Assembly: GCA_035249305.1 (NCBI GenBank)
Contig: DATFGQ010000085.1
Coordinates: forward strand, 7,617 to 71,616
Length of the DNA stretch: 64,000 nt
Source: DASUNP01 sp035249305
Lineage (GTDB): Bacteria; Acidobacteriota; Blastocatellia; UBA7656
Direction of reading: 5' to 3'
Shown: positions 19,228 through 27,848 of the stretch, in pieces
Layout of the letters: each line of letters starts with the position of its first letter
How positions within the stretch are numbered: position 1 is the stretch's first letter
The notes under the pieces: model-generated
Told to the model about the DNA's origin: nothing
The model's input: the letters and a program-made list of their open reading frames with translations, nothing else
Database searches by the model: none
Program-made: the position numbers and the translations under genes

Positions 19228-19607
19228 GCCGATTTGATCTTTCATTGCTCATGGCCCTGAGCTTTTAAGCTAGCATCCTCCCTAATGAACTTTCCTCCTT
19301 TTGGGGAGAGCGTGGGAAGCTGTCTATATGCCAGGTATAAGATCGACCGGGAATTTTGCCGGCTTACGTAAAACGTAAGATATCTGACATACACAGCGCA
19401 TTGAATGTGCTAGCGTTGCGGATGCTGCAAGCCAGCAGCGCAACCTGCGTCGCCTCTTGCATCTGCAATGGCCGAGCGCAGCCAGGCAATCTTTTAATTC
19501 TTGCTCCAAAGCGTCCGTCTTTAGGCTGTCTCGTTTGACGATCGGCTAAGAGCGAAGTGTGTGATAGCAAGGCGGTGCTCCGCCTAACCGGGGATCTTGC
19601 TTTTTTA
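19228..19607 (+). ncRNA. Candidate non-coding transcript or attenuated leader
   Basis: About 380 bases between a consensus promoter (19193-19221) and a terminator-like structure (19566-19606). No protein with a ribosome binding site is seen inside. I could not match it to RNase P RNA, tmRNA, 6S RNA or a known riboswitch. It could be a small RNA, or the start of a long leader for the copper oxidase operon with a conditional terminator. Confidence 0.35.
19566..19606 (+). terminator. Terminator-like hairpin followed by T-run
   Basis: AGGCGG (19570-19575) pairs with CCGCCT (19580-19585) around a four-base loop. An outer AGCAAG (19566-19571) can pair with CTTGCT (19596-19601), followed by T residues to 19606. 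Either the end of a small transcript or an attenuator ahead of the oxidase gene. Confidence 0.5.
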
Positions 19608-19693
19608 GAACTCTAGACCGACAAATCCCAATCTCAACTTGGGGTTGAAGTTTCATCCAGCGCGCGAACCATGAAGTCGGCGCGTAAGGATTT

Positions 19694-20053
19694 GTGTCGC
19701 CTAATGGCCTAGGGCGACTATCGCATCATCAGTGGAACCACCCTTATCGAACCAGGGAGGGAAGCATCACGAACTCTGAAGTTGCAGCCATCATTCTCCT
19801 AGTATTATTTGCCATCCTCAGCCAGCCCATTGCGCGCGAGATTGTCACCGCCGCAAGGGCGAATACCACCTTCTATGCCATCAATGCTGGCGCACGGCGA
19901 GATTTTAAGATTTCGCCCGCCTCTGTTTCTTCTCAGTGCCCCTCATCGGACACTCACCCTCGTTCGAGTGCTCGTTGTTTTCACAAACCTTCCCCCCACA
20001 CCGAGAACCGACCAGGCCCTCGGAGTGGGCAATTGACAATAGGAGAAAAGTAA
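19694..20053 (+). CDS. Possible small membrane protein or leader frame, overlaps oxidase start
   Basis: An open frame with one hydrophobic segment (VAAIILLVLFAILSQPI) followed by a basic, Ser/Pro-rich tail. GGAGGG lies near 19760, but no ATG follows it at a good distance; the first in-frame start is a GTG at 19694 without a ribosome binding site. The stop TAA shares one base with the oxidase ATG at 20053, an arrangement seen in coupled translation. No family recognised. It may not be a real gene. Confidence 0.22.
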   Translation: MSPNGLGRLSHHQWNHPYRTREGSITNSEVAAIILLVLFAILSQPIAREIVTAARANTTFYAINAGARRDFKISPASVSSQCPSSDTHPRSSARCFHKPSPHTENRPGPRSGQLTIGEK

Positions 20054-22278
20054 TGAGTGATAGACACTTTTTTCTATCTGAGAAAGCTTCGAAGGCGCGT
20101 CTAAGAGAAGCCGAGAATGCGCGAAGGAACCGGCAGGAGATCATGAAAGCCTACTCCACCGGGCACATCTCTCGCCGCGAGCTGATCAAGATGGGCCTGT
20201 TCACGGGCACAGGGCTGCTGCTCGTCAATGGTCTGAGCCCCTTCGCCAGGAGCGTCTACGGCGACGACATCCCGACGGGGCTGCCCCCCAGCCCGATCCC
20301 GAACAACGTCCAGCCCTTTTCGCAGGCTATGCCACGCTTCGACGTCTTCCCGCGGATCCCTGTGTCGGCCCTTACCCCGGCCCCGACCAAGGAGGCCAAT
20401 ACTACGCAGCAGCCGCTCAACCCGCAGCTTGAGGGCGTGAATCCGGGCGACACGGGGCCGATCGAGGGGCGTCCGCCGGGGCCGATCTGGGCTCACCAGA
20501 GTTGGGAACAGTTCCTGCCCCAGGTCGCCATACAGGCCACGGAGGAGGGAGCCAAGACCAATACCGTCTATAACCCCGGCGTCCCGCCCAGCCTAAATTC
20601 CGGCATCAACCCGGCCACGCCGATGCCGGTGAGATTCCACCCGAACCTGCCGATCCAGAACTCGAACAGGGTGTGGACGTTCAATGGCACGATCCCGCCC
20701 AAGCTGGCGCTAATCCGCTATGGCGAGCCCGTCCTGTTCCGCAATCGCAACTTGCTGCCGTTCGACATAAATAATAACGGCGGCTTCGGGCGCCACACGA
20801 CCTCTACGCACAAGCACAACGCGCACCATGGGGCGGAGAATGACGGCTTCACCGGGGCGTTCTTCTTCCCTGGCCAGTTCTACGACTACCACTGGCCGAT
20901 CGTACTTGCGGGCTTCCGCACCATCAACACGGCGGCGACCGACCCCAAGGCCGCAATGCCGCTCGACAACGGCGGCAGACTGAACATTCCGGGCGACTGG
21001 CGCGAGACGATGTCTTCGCACTGGTTCCACGACCACATGTTCAGCTTCACCGCGCAGAACGTCTACAAGGGCCTCGCCGCCATGGCTAACATCTACAGCG
21101 CGCTCGACCGCGGCGCCGAAGACATAAACGACGGCGTAAACCTCCGCCTGCCGAGCGGCCGCGCATCCGCCTCAGGCAAGGCCTGGGGCAATCTCGACTA
21201 CGACGTCAACCTCTTGCTCGCCGACAAGGCATGGGACAACAACGGGCAGCTCCACATGGACATCTTCGGCTTCGACGGGTTCCTCGGCGACGTGATGACG
21301 GTGAACCTGGCTTACAAGCCGTACTTCGAGGTGGAGCGGCGCAAGTACCGCTTCCGCATACTCAACGCCTCCGTGGCGCGCTTCTTCAAGATCGCGCTCA
21401 GCGACGGGTCGCCGATGATACAGATCGGAAACGACGGGAACCTCTTGCCGAACCCCGTCGTGCTCACAGAACTCGACGAGCAGGGGATAGCCGAGCGGTA
21501 TGACATCGTCATAGACTTCTCCCGCTATAGCATCGGGCAGACAGTCGACATGGTGAACCTGGCAGAGCACCAGGACGGCAGGAGGCCGCACGAGGACCTG
21601 ACGCTCGCGGAGGCGCTGTCGGGCAACTCTGACGACCCGTGCGTCGGCAGGTTCCTGCGGTTCAAGATAGTGCGCAACCCGGCCCAACCGGATATTAGCC
21701 AGGTCCCTGCCACGCTGATCCCCAACCCCGACCTGTCAAACATCCCGGTGGCGCGCGAGAGGACTTTCGAATTCGGCCGCGGCGCCGACCAGACGACCTT
21801 CGACCCGGTCTCGAGCGCCTTTGAAGGCGACTGGGGCATCAAGACCAACAACGGCAGTATGCTACTGGCGGACTTCGGCCGCATATCGGCGATGCCCAGG
21901 TTCGGGACGCGCGAGATATGGACCTTGAAGAATGGCGGGGGCGGATGGGACCACCCCATACACATACACTTCGAGGAGTGCCAGACACTGAAGCGCAACG
22001 GGAGTGCGGCGAACGTGCCGCCGTGGGAGAGAGGCCGCAAGGACGTATGGCGGCTCCGCCCATCCGGGTCCGTCACCCTCACGTTGCAGTTCCGCGACTG
22101 GGGCGGGATGTTCATGGAGCACTGCCACAACACGACGCACGAAGACAACGCCATGTTACTCAGGTGGGAGATAAACGACGGCGGGCCGCCATTCTTGAGG
22201 CCGCTGCCTACGCCTATCCCCAGGCCGCAGGGCGTCGATTTCGTGCCTCCGACCGAGATACTGCCGAACGCAGACTGA
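20053..22278 (+). CDS. Tat-exported multicopper oxidase (laccase/bilirubin-oxidase-like), 741 aa
   Basis: Oxidises a substrate at a type 1 copper and reduces O2 to water at a trinuclear cluster. All four ligand motifs are present: THKHNAHHG near residue 252, HWFHDH near 322, HPIHIH near 634 and HCHNTTHEDNAM near 690, the last giving the His-Cys-His type 1 site with a Met ligand. The N-terminus has a twin-arginine signal, SRRELIK, before a hydrophobic stretch, fitting export of a folded copper enzyme. The start at 20053 has AGGAG at the right distance; a frame extending to 19936 lacks this. It begins a plus-strand group with a small secreted protein and a Sco-cytochrome c fusion. Substrate unknown: metal ion, phenol or Cu(I) are all possible. 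Confidence 0.93.
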   Translation: MSDRHFFLSEKASKARLREAENARRNRQEIMKAYSTGHISRRELIKMGLFTGTGLLLVNGLSPFARSVYGDDIPTGLPPSPIPNNVQPFSQAMPRFDVFPRIPVSALTPAPTKEANTTQQPLNPQLEGVNPGDTGPIEGRPPGPIWAHQSWEQFLPQVAIQATEEGAKTNTVYNPGVPPSLNSGINPATPMPVRFHPNLPIQNSNRVWTFNGTIPPKLALIRYGEPVLFRNRNLLPFDINNNGGFGRHTTSTHKHNAHHGAENDGFTGAFFFPGQFYDYHWPIVLAGFRTINTAATDPKAAMPLDNGGRLNIPGDWRETMSSHWFHDHMFSFTAQNVYKGLAAMANIYSALDRGAEDINDGVNLRLPSGRASASGKAWGNLDYDVNLLLADKAWDNNGQLHMDIFGFDGFLGDVMTVNLAYKPYFEVERRKYRFRILNASVARFFKIALSDGSPMIQIGNDGNLLPNPVVLTELDEQGIAERYDIVIDFSRYSIGQTVDMVNLAEHQDGRRPHEDLTLAEALSGNSDDPCVGRFLRFKIVRNPAQPDISQVPATLIPNPDLSNIPVARERTFEFGRGADQTTFDPVSSAFEGDWGIKTNNGSMLLADFGRISAMPRFGTREIWTLKNGGGGWDHPIHIHFEECQTLKRNGSAANVPPWERGRKDVWRLRPSGSVTLTLQFRDWGGMFMEHCHNTTHEDNAMLLRWEINDGGPPFLRPLPTPIPRPQGVDFVPPTEILPNAD

Positions 22279-22356
22279 TGCGGCGCGTAAAGCGACACCG
22301 GACGGAAAGAATGTTTCCGCAGAAAGGTTCACTCCGAAAGGAGAAAGGAGTTAGAT

Positions 22357-22869
22357 ATGAATTCAGTGCGAAACAAGTATAGAAGGAGATCGTTATTCGG
22401 TTCCTTCGCGCTATCGCTGCTTGTCATCGCGGGGCTGGTGTTGGGCAGCGCGCCCGCTCAGGCCGATGCCGTCGAAAGCACCCTGACGATACCGGTCTCC
22501 GGCAATTTCACCTCATCAAACGGGACCAGATTCACGGTCTCCGGAAACGTGGTAGTTAAATGCTCCGCAGTAGTGGGTGAAGCAGGTGTCGAACCCTTTG
22601 TGATAATCACGTTCGATGCTACCGGCTTGACGGTATCGAGCGGGTCGGGCGCAAACCTGAAGACGTATGATACAAGGGGTTTCCAGGTCATCAAGACCAG
22701 ACCGTTAGTGGCTACAGACGTGATAACGGTAGCGGTCCCTAGCATCGAGACCGGCGGCGCGCTCACGGCGGCCGATCGGTACAATGCGACGTTCACCCTC
22801 AACTTCAACGCCGCGGGACAGATCACGAGTGGAACGGTCACTGCCGCCGCCGCAACGGCCACCCAATAG
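22357..22869 (+). CDS. Small secreted beta-rich protein of unknown function
   Basis: 170 aa. AAAGGAG lies just upstream of the ATG. A signal peptide (RRSLFGSFALSLLVIAGLVLG, cut near AQADA) is followed by a Thr/Val/Ser-rich region of likely beta strands with a single Cys (VVVKCSAV) and an Ala/Thr-rich end. I recognise no family. It lies between the multicopper oxidase and the Sco-cytochrome c gene, 78 bp after the first, so it is probably co-transcribed and may be a partner or structural component of an extracytoplasmic redox complex. Confidence 0.72.
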   Translation: MNSVRNKYRRRSLFGSFALSLLVIAGLVLGSAPAQADAVESTLTIPVSGNFTSSNGTRFTVSGNVVVKCSAVVGEAGVEPFVIITFDATGLTVSSGSGANLKTYDTRGFQVIKTRPLVATDVITVAVPSIETGGALTAADRYNATFTLNFNAAGQITSGTVTAAAATATQ

Positions 22870-23065
22870 ACGATGTGGCAGCGGGTCGGCGGGCCGCCGC
22901 CCTGGCGCATCCGGCGTCAATACGTCGGGGCTCCAGAGGCGGCCCGCCGCCTGCGCTGTCGCTGGCGGTGATGAAATCGGTGAGACAGCCATAAGTCACC
23001 GCCGGCGGCGTGCGCGCACAGAGGCTATGGACCGACGCGGTTCAAAGATCAAGGAGATGTTCGCT

Positions 23066-24304
23066 ATGAGTAGCAGGTCACTTAAACTATTCGTGATAGG
23101 AGCGCTGATGCTCAGCACTCCTCTGTTTATACGCTCCCAAGGCACCACCGCCGACACCTCGCAGCAGCAGCAAGAGATCATATATGTCTGCCCCATGCAC
23201 GCGGAGGTGACCTCGTCAAAGCCGGGCAAGTGCCCCAAGTGCGAAATGAACCTCAAGCAGGTATCGGCCGCCGACACTTCGCAGCAGCAGCAGGACGTCG
23301 TATACGCCTGCCCCATGCACCCGGAGGTAAAGTCGAAGACCGCCGGCGCCTGCCCCAAGTGCGAGATGAAGCTCAAGCAGGTGTCCACGTTAGAAGTTGC
23401 GGCGTCGCGCACGCGCTACGGGCCAGACTATTTCCCCAACTTCACGCTGACCACGCAGGACAAGAAGCAAGTCCGCTTCTACGACGACTTGCTGAAGGAT
23501 AAGATCGTCGCCATAAACCTCATCTACACGACCTGTAAGTATAAATGCCCGGTCGAGACGGCGCTGCTGGCGCAGGTCCAGAAAATACTGAGCGATGAGG
23601 TCGGGAAAGATATCTTCTTCTATTCGATCAGCATCGAGCCGAAGCACGACACGCCTGAGGTGCTCAAGGCTTACGCAGAGAAGTTCAAGGTGGGGCCAGG
23701 GTGGCTGTTCCTGACAGGAAAGGAAGACGAGATAGAGCAGATAAGCAAGAAGCTGGGACTCTATTCGAGGCCGGTCCCGTCGGACCCTGACGGGCACACG
23801 CCGACGCTGTTGATCGGCAACGTTGCGACGGGCAACTGGATGAGGCTGTCGGCGCTCGACAACGTGAGGTTCCTTGCCCGCAAGCTCACCGAATTGATAG
23901 ACAACAGGCGACGCCCGAGGCCGGAGATTCTGGAGGGCGTGGCGAAATCGGCCCCAATCAACATGGACACGGGGAAGTACCTGTTCGGCCAACGATGCTC
24001 CGCCTGCCACACCATCGGAGAGGGACACAAAGTTGGGCCGGACCTGATAGGTGTGTCGAATAGGCGCAACCCTCAGTGGCTGCGGCGCTACATCTCGGTG
24101 CCGGACAAGGTGCTCGCCGAGAAGGACCCCATTGCCATGTACCTGTTTGATAAGTACAAGGAAGTGCGAATGCCAAACCAGGGGCTGCACGAGGTCGACG
24201 TGGCCGTGATACTCGGCTATATAGACTCGCGGACGGCCGCCCTGCGCTCGGCCGAGCCGGCAGGAAAGAAGCCTGCCGAGGCGAAGCAGAATGAGGAGAA
24301 ATGA
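23066..24304 (+). CDS. Sco-type copper chaperone fused to two HMBD domains and a cytochrome c
   Basis: About 412 aa, exported. Order: signal peptide, two nearly identical heavy-metal-binding domains (YVCPMHAEV near residue 40 and YACPMHPEV near 80, each with CPKCEM), a Sco domain (CKYKC near 156, SISIEPKHDTP, DGHTPTLLIGN), then a class I cytochrome c (CSACHTIG near 311, Met ligand in VRMPNQGL). The two HMBD units are joined by a repeated Asp-Thr-Ser-Gln-rich spacer. The start at 23066 has AAGGAG nine bases upstream. A Sco domain tied to a heme domain suggests copper delivery coupled to electron transfer. The context with the multicopper oxidase supports a role in loading it or in passing its electrons. 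Some Sco-cytochrome c fusions are known; the double HMBD is less usual. Confidence 0.92.
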   Translation: MSSRSLKLFVIGALMLSTPLFIRSQGTTADTSQQQQEIIYVCPMHAEVTSSKPGKCPKCEMNLKQVSAADTSQQQQDVVYACPMHPEVKSKTAGACPKCEMKLKQVSTLEVAASRTRYGPDYFPNFTLTTQDKKQVRFYDDLLKDKIVAINLIYTTCKYKCPVETALLAQVQKILSDEVGKDIFFYSISIEPKHDTPEVLKAYAEKFKVGPGWLFLTGKEDEIEQISKKLGLYSRPVPSDPDGHTPTLLIGNVATGNWMRLSALDNVRFLARKLTELIDNRRRPRPEILEGVAKSAPINMDTGKYLFGQRCSACHTIGEGHKVGPDLIGVSNRRNPQWLRRYISVPDKVLAEKDPIAMYLFDKYKEVRMPNQGLHEVDVAVILGYIDSRTAALRSAEPAGKKPAEAKQNEEK

Positions 24305-24354
24305 TTCGGTGGTCGAGCCCACGGGCACTGGGGTAAAAACACGTTGATGGTGAA

Positions 24355-24473
24355 ATTGTAGGGGCAGCCCTTGTGGCTGCCCGCGACCCGTCAGAACGGG
24401 TTCCCCGCGTTAGCGCGATTACGTCATCGTCCTTACGGACGATCCGGGCGGGGACAAGCCCCGCCCCTACAAT
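24355..24473. repeat. Dispersed palindromic element (GTAGGGGC family), copy 1
   Basis: Ends are inverted repeats: ATTGTAGGGGC on the left and GCCCCTACAAT on the right. Each arm is itself a hairpin (GGCAGCC/GGCTGCC and GGGCGGGG/CCCCGCCC). The core differs from copy 2 at 54213-54310, while both arms are conserved. It lies 50 bp after the Sco-cytochrome c stop and may act as its terminator. Confidence 0.7.
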
Positions 24474-24518
24474 CTTGCTTCAACTTGCTTTTACCCCGCT
24501 ACAGACTCACTTTGAAAT

Positions 24519-24547
24519 TTGCACCACGATCATGTACTTTTTATACA
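24519..24547 (+). promoter_or_regulatory. Probable promoter of the Ig-repeat protein gene
   Basis: TTGCAC at 24519-24524, 17-base spacer, TATACA at 24542-24547. It would start transcription near 24554, leaving a leader of about 234 bases. Confidence 0.45.
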
Positions 24548-24553
24548 TGAAGT

Positions 24554-24787
24554 AGCTCTGTATAGGGAGGAAGCCGGTTTTGCCGCCCCGTGTGAATCGG
24601 AGGCGGCATTCCCTTATTGCCTACCCCGCCGCTTTCGGCCGCATCGAGGTTAGCGGCGGCGGATCTTATCGTTTTATCCGGCTTCGCGAGGACGGCTTGT
24701 GTTAGCCGAAAAAGATTCCTAGCTACGAAGACCATCTCACCGCAACGCGGTGTGGCTCTCTGAATCCTGGCGATCATTGGGGGTGTT
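24554..24787 (+). promoter_or_regulatory. Hairpin-rich 5' leader of the Ig-repeat protein gene
   Basis: Three hairpins can be drawn: TGCCGCC/GGCGGCA (24581-24587 with 24602-24608), CCGCCGCT/AGCGGCGG (24626-24633 with 24652-24659) and CACCGC/GCGGTG (24738-24743 with 24747-24752). I could not match it to a riboswitch class. It may be a structured regulatory leader. Confidence 0.3.
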
Positions 24788-27700
24788 ATGAAATCCAGAA
24801 CGTCTGCCCGCCTGTCTTACACATTATTGTTCGTCATTGTCGTATCTCTCGTCGCCGGCGTCCGGACCGTTTCAGCCGCTCCGCCGGCGCCGTCGCCGGT
24901 TTCTCCGTCAGACGGGTCAACCGTCGGCGAGCCATTCATCATCGCCTGGACAGCGGTCAGCGACCCAAGCGGGATCATCGGTTATAACTGGCAGGTCAGC
25001 TCGTCCTCCGCCTTCACGTCCGTGATCCTTCAAGCCTCAACCAACGGCGCGTTGCAGGATACCGTCAGCGGCCTGGCCAACGGCACCTATTTCTGGCGCG
25101 TCCAGGCCGTCAGCGGCGCGTTCGTCCAAGGGGCCTGGTCCCAGCCAAGCAGCTTCACGGTCGTGGGCGCAGACACGGGCGCGCCCAGTCTCGGGCCGCC
25201 GAGAGGCTACTCCACGTTCCACCCGTCGGAAGTGATGACTTTCAATTGGAGCGCGGCGCCGAACGCCGCCACCTATGTACTTCAGTATTCTACTGACGCG
25301 AGCTTCCCCATCTCTACGCGCGGCGAGTTCAACAACATCCCCAATACTACATTCTCATTTGCCATCGCCAACCCCGAAGGCAATTATTTCGCGCGCGTCT
25401 TCGCCGTGGATGCAAGCGGCGTCTTCAGCCCGCCGTCGAACGTCATCAGCTTCTCGGTCTTCTTTAGAAACCCGCTGCCGCCGCCGCCCTCTCCTGTCGC
25501 GCCGGCGAACGGGACAACTCTGACGCTGCCGGTCACGATCTCGTGGACGGATGTTCCCAACCCGCAGCCGAGCGGGTACGAACTTCAGATCGCGCGCGAC
25601 TCCGGATTCTCCTCCATCGAGGTGCAAGACTCGCAGCTTACCGACTCGACGCGACAGATACTGTCGCTCACCTCGGGGACTAAGTTCTGGCGCGTGCGCT
25701 CCGCGCAGGGCGCGGCCTCGCCCACGACTGCCGCGGTGACCGCCTGGTCTGCAACCAGCACGTTCGTAGTCAGCTCGGCCCCTGCCGCGCCTGTCTCCGT
25801 GACGCTCGCCAAGGACCCGCTCTACAGCGGCGAGACGGTCGCGGTCGCGGTGCAGCTCACGGCCGCGGTCCCGGCGGCCGGCGCTTCTATCAACCTAACC
25901 AGCTCGAACCCGAGCGCGCTGCCCGTCCCGCCCACGGTCACGATGCCCGGCAATACCGCCTGGATGCAGTTCCAGGTGCAGGCGGGGCAGGTGACCGCGC
26001 CGACGCCTATTACGCTCACGGCGACGCTCAACTCTCGTTCCGCCTCGGCGCAATTCACCTTGCTGCCGCCTTCATTAAGGACGTTGATTATTTCGCCGAG
26101 CACCATCAGCGGCGGCGCGCAGCCGCAAGGTCTCGTCCTGCTCAACGGGCAGGCCCCCGCGGGCGGAGCCCTGGTGAGTCTCTCAAGCAACTCGCCGTCT
26201 GTGAGCCCGCCCTCTTCGGTGCTTGTCGCGGCCGGAAGTTCCTCCGCCGCGTTCGCGATCCCGACGAGCGCCGTGACGGCGAACACCACCGCAACCGTCA
26301 CGGCGAGCTACAACGGCGCGTCCGCGCAGGCGCAGGTCACGCTGACGCCCCAGCAGCAGCCCTTATCGCTGACGCTTGATCCGACCTCGACGATCGGGTC
26401 GGGCGGTAGCTCGTTCGCCACCGTCAGGGTCGCGTCGCCCTCTTCCACCGACCAGTTTTTGCAGGTTGCAAGCAGCAACCCCGCGGTCGCCTCGGTGCCC
26501 AGCGTTATGGTGATTCCCGCAGGCACGACGGCCGGCGGCTTCAACATCTTCACTAACGCCGTCAGCACCCAGACCGTCGTCACGATCTCCGTCTCCGGCG
26601 GGGGCGTCACCAGGAGCGCAAACCTGACGGTAAATCCCACAGCGCCGGCCCCGCCGCCGACGCCTGCCGCGCCGAGCCTTCTGTCGCCCCCATCCAACGA
26701 GAGGGTCCCGCAGCCGATCACCTTCGACTGGACGGACGTCGCCAACGCTGCGAGTTACGAGATACAGATTGACGATTCGAGCAACTTCACCGCGCCGCTC
26801 ACATTCCGCCAGACGGTGTCCGTGTCGCAGGCGACGGTTACTGGCCTGCCCGCGCAACGGCTCTTCTGGCGCGTGCGCGCCTTCAACTCTGCAAACGTCG
26901 CCGGCCCCTTCTCCGGGTCGCGTCGGTTCACTGCACAAGCCGCGCCCGCCGCGGTTAGCCTATCCGCCGTGAGCGTGAGCCCGACATCGATTGTCGGCGG
27001 CGGCTCTGCGCAAGGCACGGTCACGTTGACAGGGGCGGCCCCGTCGGGCGGCGCTCTAGTAACGCTCTCCGACAACAGCGCGTCGGCCTCGGTCCCTGCA
27101 AGCGTAACGGTGCCAGCCGGGGCGACGAGCGCCGGCTTTAACATCACAACATCGGCTGTTTCGGCATCGACGGCCGTCACTATAACCGGGTCTTTCGGGG
27201 GAGCGACAAGGAGCGCGACGCTCACCGTCCAACCTCAACCGGCGGGCGTGTCTCTTTCGACTTTGACCGTCAACCCGACGAGCGTAGTCGGCGGCAACTC
27301 GTCACAAGGGACGGTGACTTTGACCGGTCCCGCACCGTCAAACGGCGCAGTCGTCACGGTGTCGGACAACTCGACCTCGGCCAGCACGCCGACAAGCGTG
27401 ACTGTCGCGGCCGGAGCGACGAGCGCGACGTTTACGATCGCGACCGGCACCGTGAACGCGACGACGTCAGTGACGATCACAGCCTCTTTCGGCGGCGTGA
27501 CCAGGACGGCGACGCTGACTCTGACGGCTCAACCGCCACCGCCTCCCGCGGGCGATACGGTCGCCATACAGCGTGCGGAGTTTTCCAGCGGCCGCTTGCG
27601 CGTCGAAGCGACCAGCACAAGCTCGAACGCAACGCTTACGGTCTTCGTCACGTCGACAAACGCCCAAATCGGCGTCTTACAGAATGATGGCGGGGGCCGC

Positions 27701-27796
27701 TATCGTGGAGAGTTCAACTGGCCTTCGAATCCCGGAAACATCACGGTCCGAAGCAGCCTCGGCGGGTCGGCATCGAGAACCGTCTCGTCGAACTAG
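24788..27796 (+). CDS. Secreted fibronectin/Ig-repeat surface protein, 1002 aa
   Basis: A signal peptide (about residues 1-30) is followed by three fibronectin-III-like modules (about 30-330, with WTAVSDPSGIIGYNWQV-type strands), then Ig-like units of about 90 residues. These share a pattern of P(T/S)xVxGGxSxQGTVTLTGxAP, then VTVxAGATSAxF. A fourth fibronectin-like module sits near 625-720, and two further Ig units precede a C-terminal domain (about 920-1002). The Ig units resemble each other closely, a sign of recent internal duplication. No LPXTG, catalytic motif or anchor is seen. Likely an adhesin or extracellular scaffold. It ends at a strong terminator shared with the opposing ETF:quinone oxidoreductase gene. 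Confidence 0.85.
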   Translation: MKSRTSARLSYTLLFVIVVSLVAGVRTVSAAPPAPSPVSPSDGSTVGEPFIIAWTAVSDPSGIIGYNWQVSSSSAFTSVILQASTNGALQDTVSGLANGTYFWRVQAVSGAFVQGAWSQPSSFTVVGADTGAPSLGPPRGYSTFHPSEVMTFNWSAAPNAATYVLQYSTDASFPISTRGEFNNIPNTTFSFAIANPEGNYFARVFAVDASGVFSPPSNVISFSVFFRNPLPPPPSPVAPANGTTLTLPVTISWTDVPNPQPSGYELQIARDSGFSSIEVQDSQLTDSTRQILSLTSGTKFWRVRSAQGAASPTTAAVTAWSATSTFVVSSAPAAPVSVTLAKDPLYSGETVAVAVQLTAAVPAAGASINLTSSNPSALPVPPTVTMPGNTAWMQFQVQAGQVTAPTPITLTATLNSRSASAQFTLLPPSLRTLIISPSTISGGAQPQGLVLLNGQAPAGGALVSLSSNSPSVSPPSSVLVAAGSSSAAFAIPTSAVTANTTATVTASYNGASAQAQVTLTPQQQPLSLTLDPTSTIGSGGSSFATVRVASPSSTDQFLQVASSNPAVASVPSVMVIPAGTTAGGFNIFTNAVSTQTVVTISVSGGGVTRSANLTVNPTAPAPPPTPAAPSLLSPPSNERVPQPITFDWTDVANAASYEIQIDDSSNFTAPLTFRQTVSVSQATVTGLPAQRLFWRVRAFNSANVAGPFSGSRRFTAQAAPAAVSLSAVSVSPTSIVGGGSAQGTVTLTGAAPSGGALVTLSDNSASASVPASVTVPAGATSAGFNITTSAVSASTAVTITGSFGGATRSATLTVQPQPAGVSLSTLTVNPTSVVGGNSSQGTVTLTGPAPSNGAVVTVSDNSTSASTPTSVTVAAGATSATFTIATGTVNATTSVTITASFGGVTRTATLTLTAQPPPPPAGDTVAIQRAEFSSGRLRVEATSTSSNATLTVFVTSTNAQIGVLQNDGGGRYRGEFNWPSNPGNITVRSSLGGSASRTVSSN

Positions 27797-27802
27797 AACA
27801 AG

Positions 27803-27845
27803 GGCATCTGAGATTTCAAATTTGATATTTGAAATCTCAGATGCC
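27803..27845. terminator. Bidirectional terminator between converging genes
   Basis: A perfect 19-bp stem (27803-27821 with 27827-27845) with a five-base loop, followed by TTTTT on the plus strand. It separates the converging Ig-repeat gene and ETF:quinone oxidoreductase gene. Its centre contains the TTCAAATTTGA motif also seen at 31481 and 35148. Confidence 0.9.
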
Positions 27846-27848
27846 TTT

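Noticed and set aside
19364..19570. Minus-strand small protein
   Set aside because: No ribosome binding site, low-complexity content, and it overlaps the candidate transcript.
24554..24660. Cobalamin riboswitch-like string (AGGGAGGAAGCCGGT)
   Set aside because: The rest of the cobalamin pattern (GCCACTG box) is missing.
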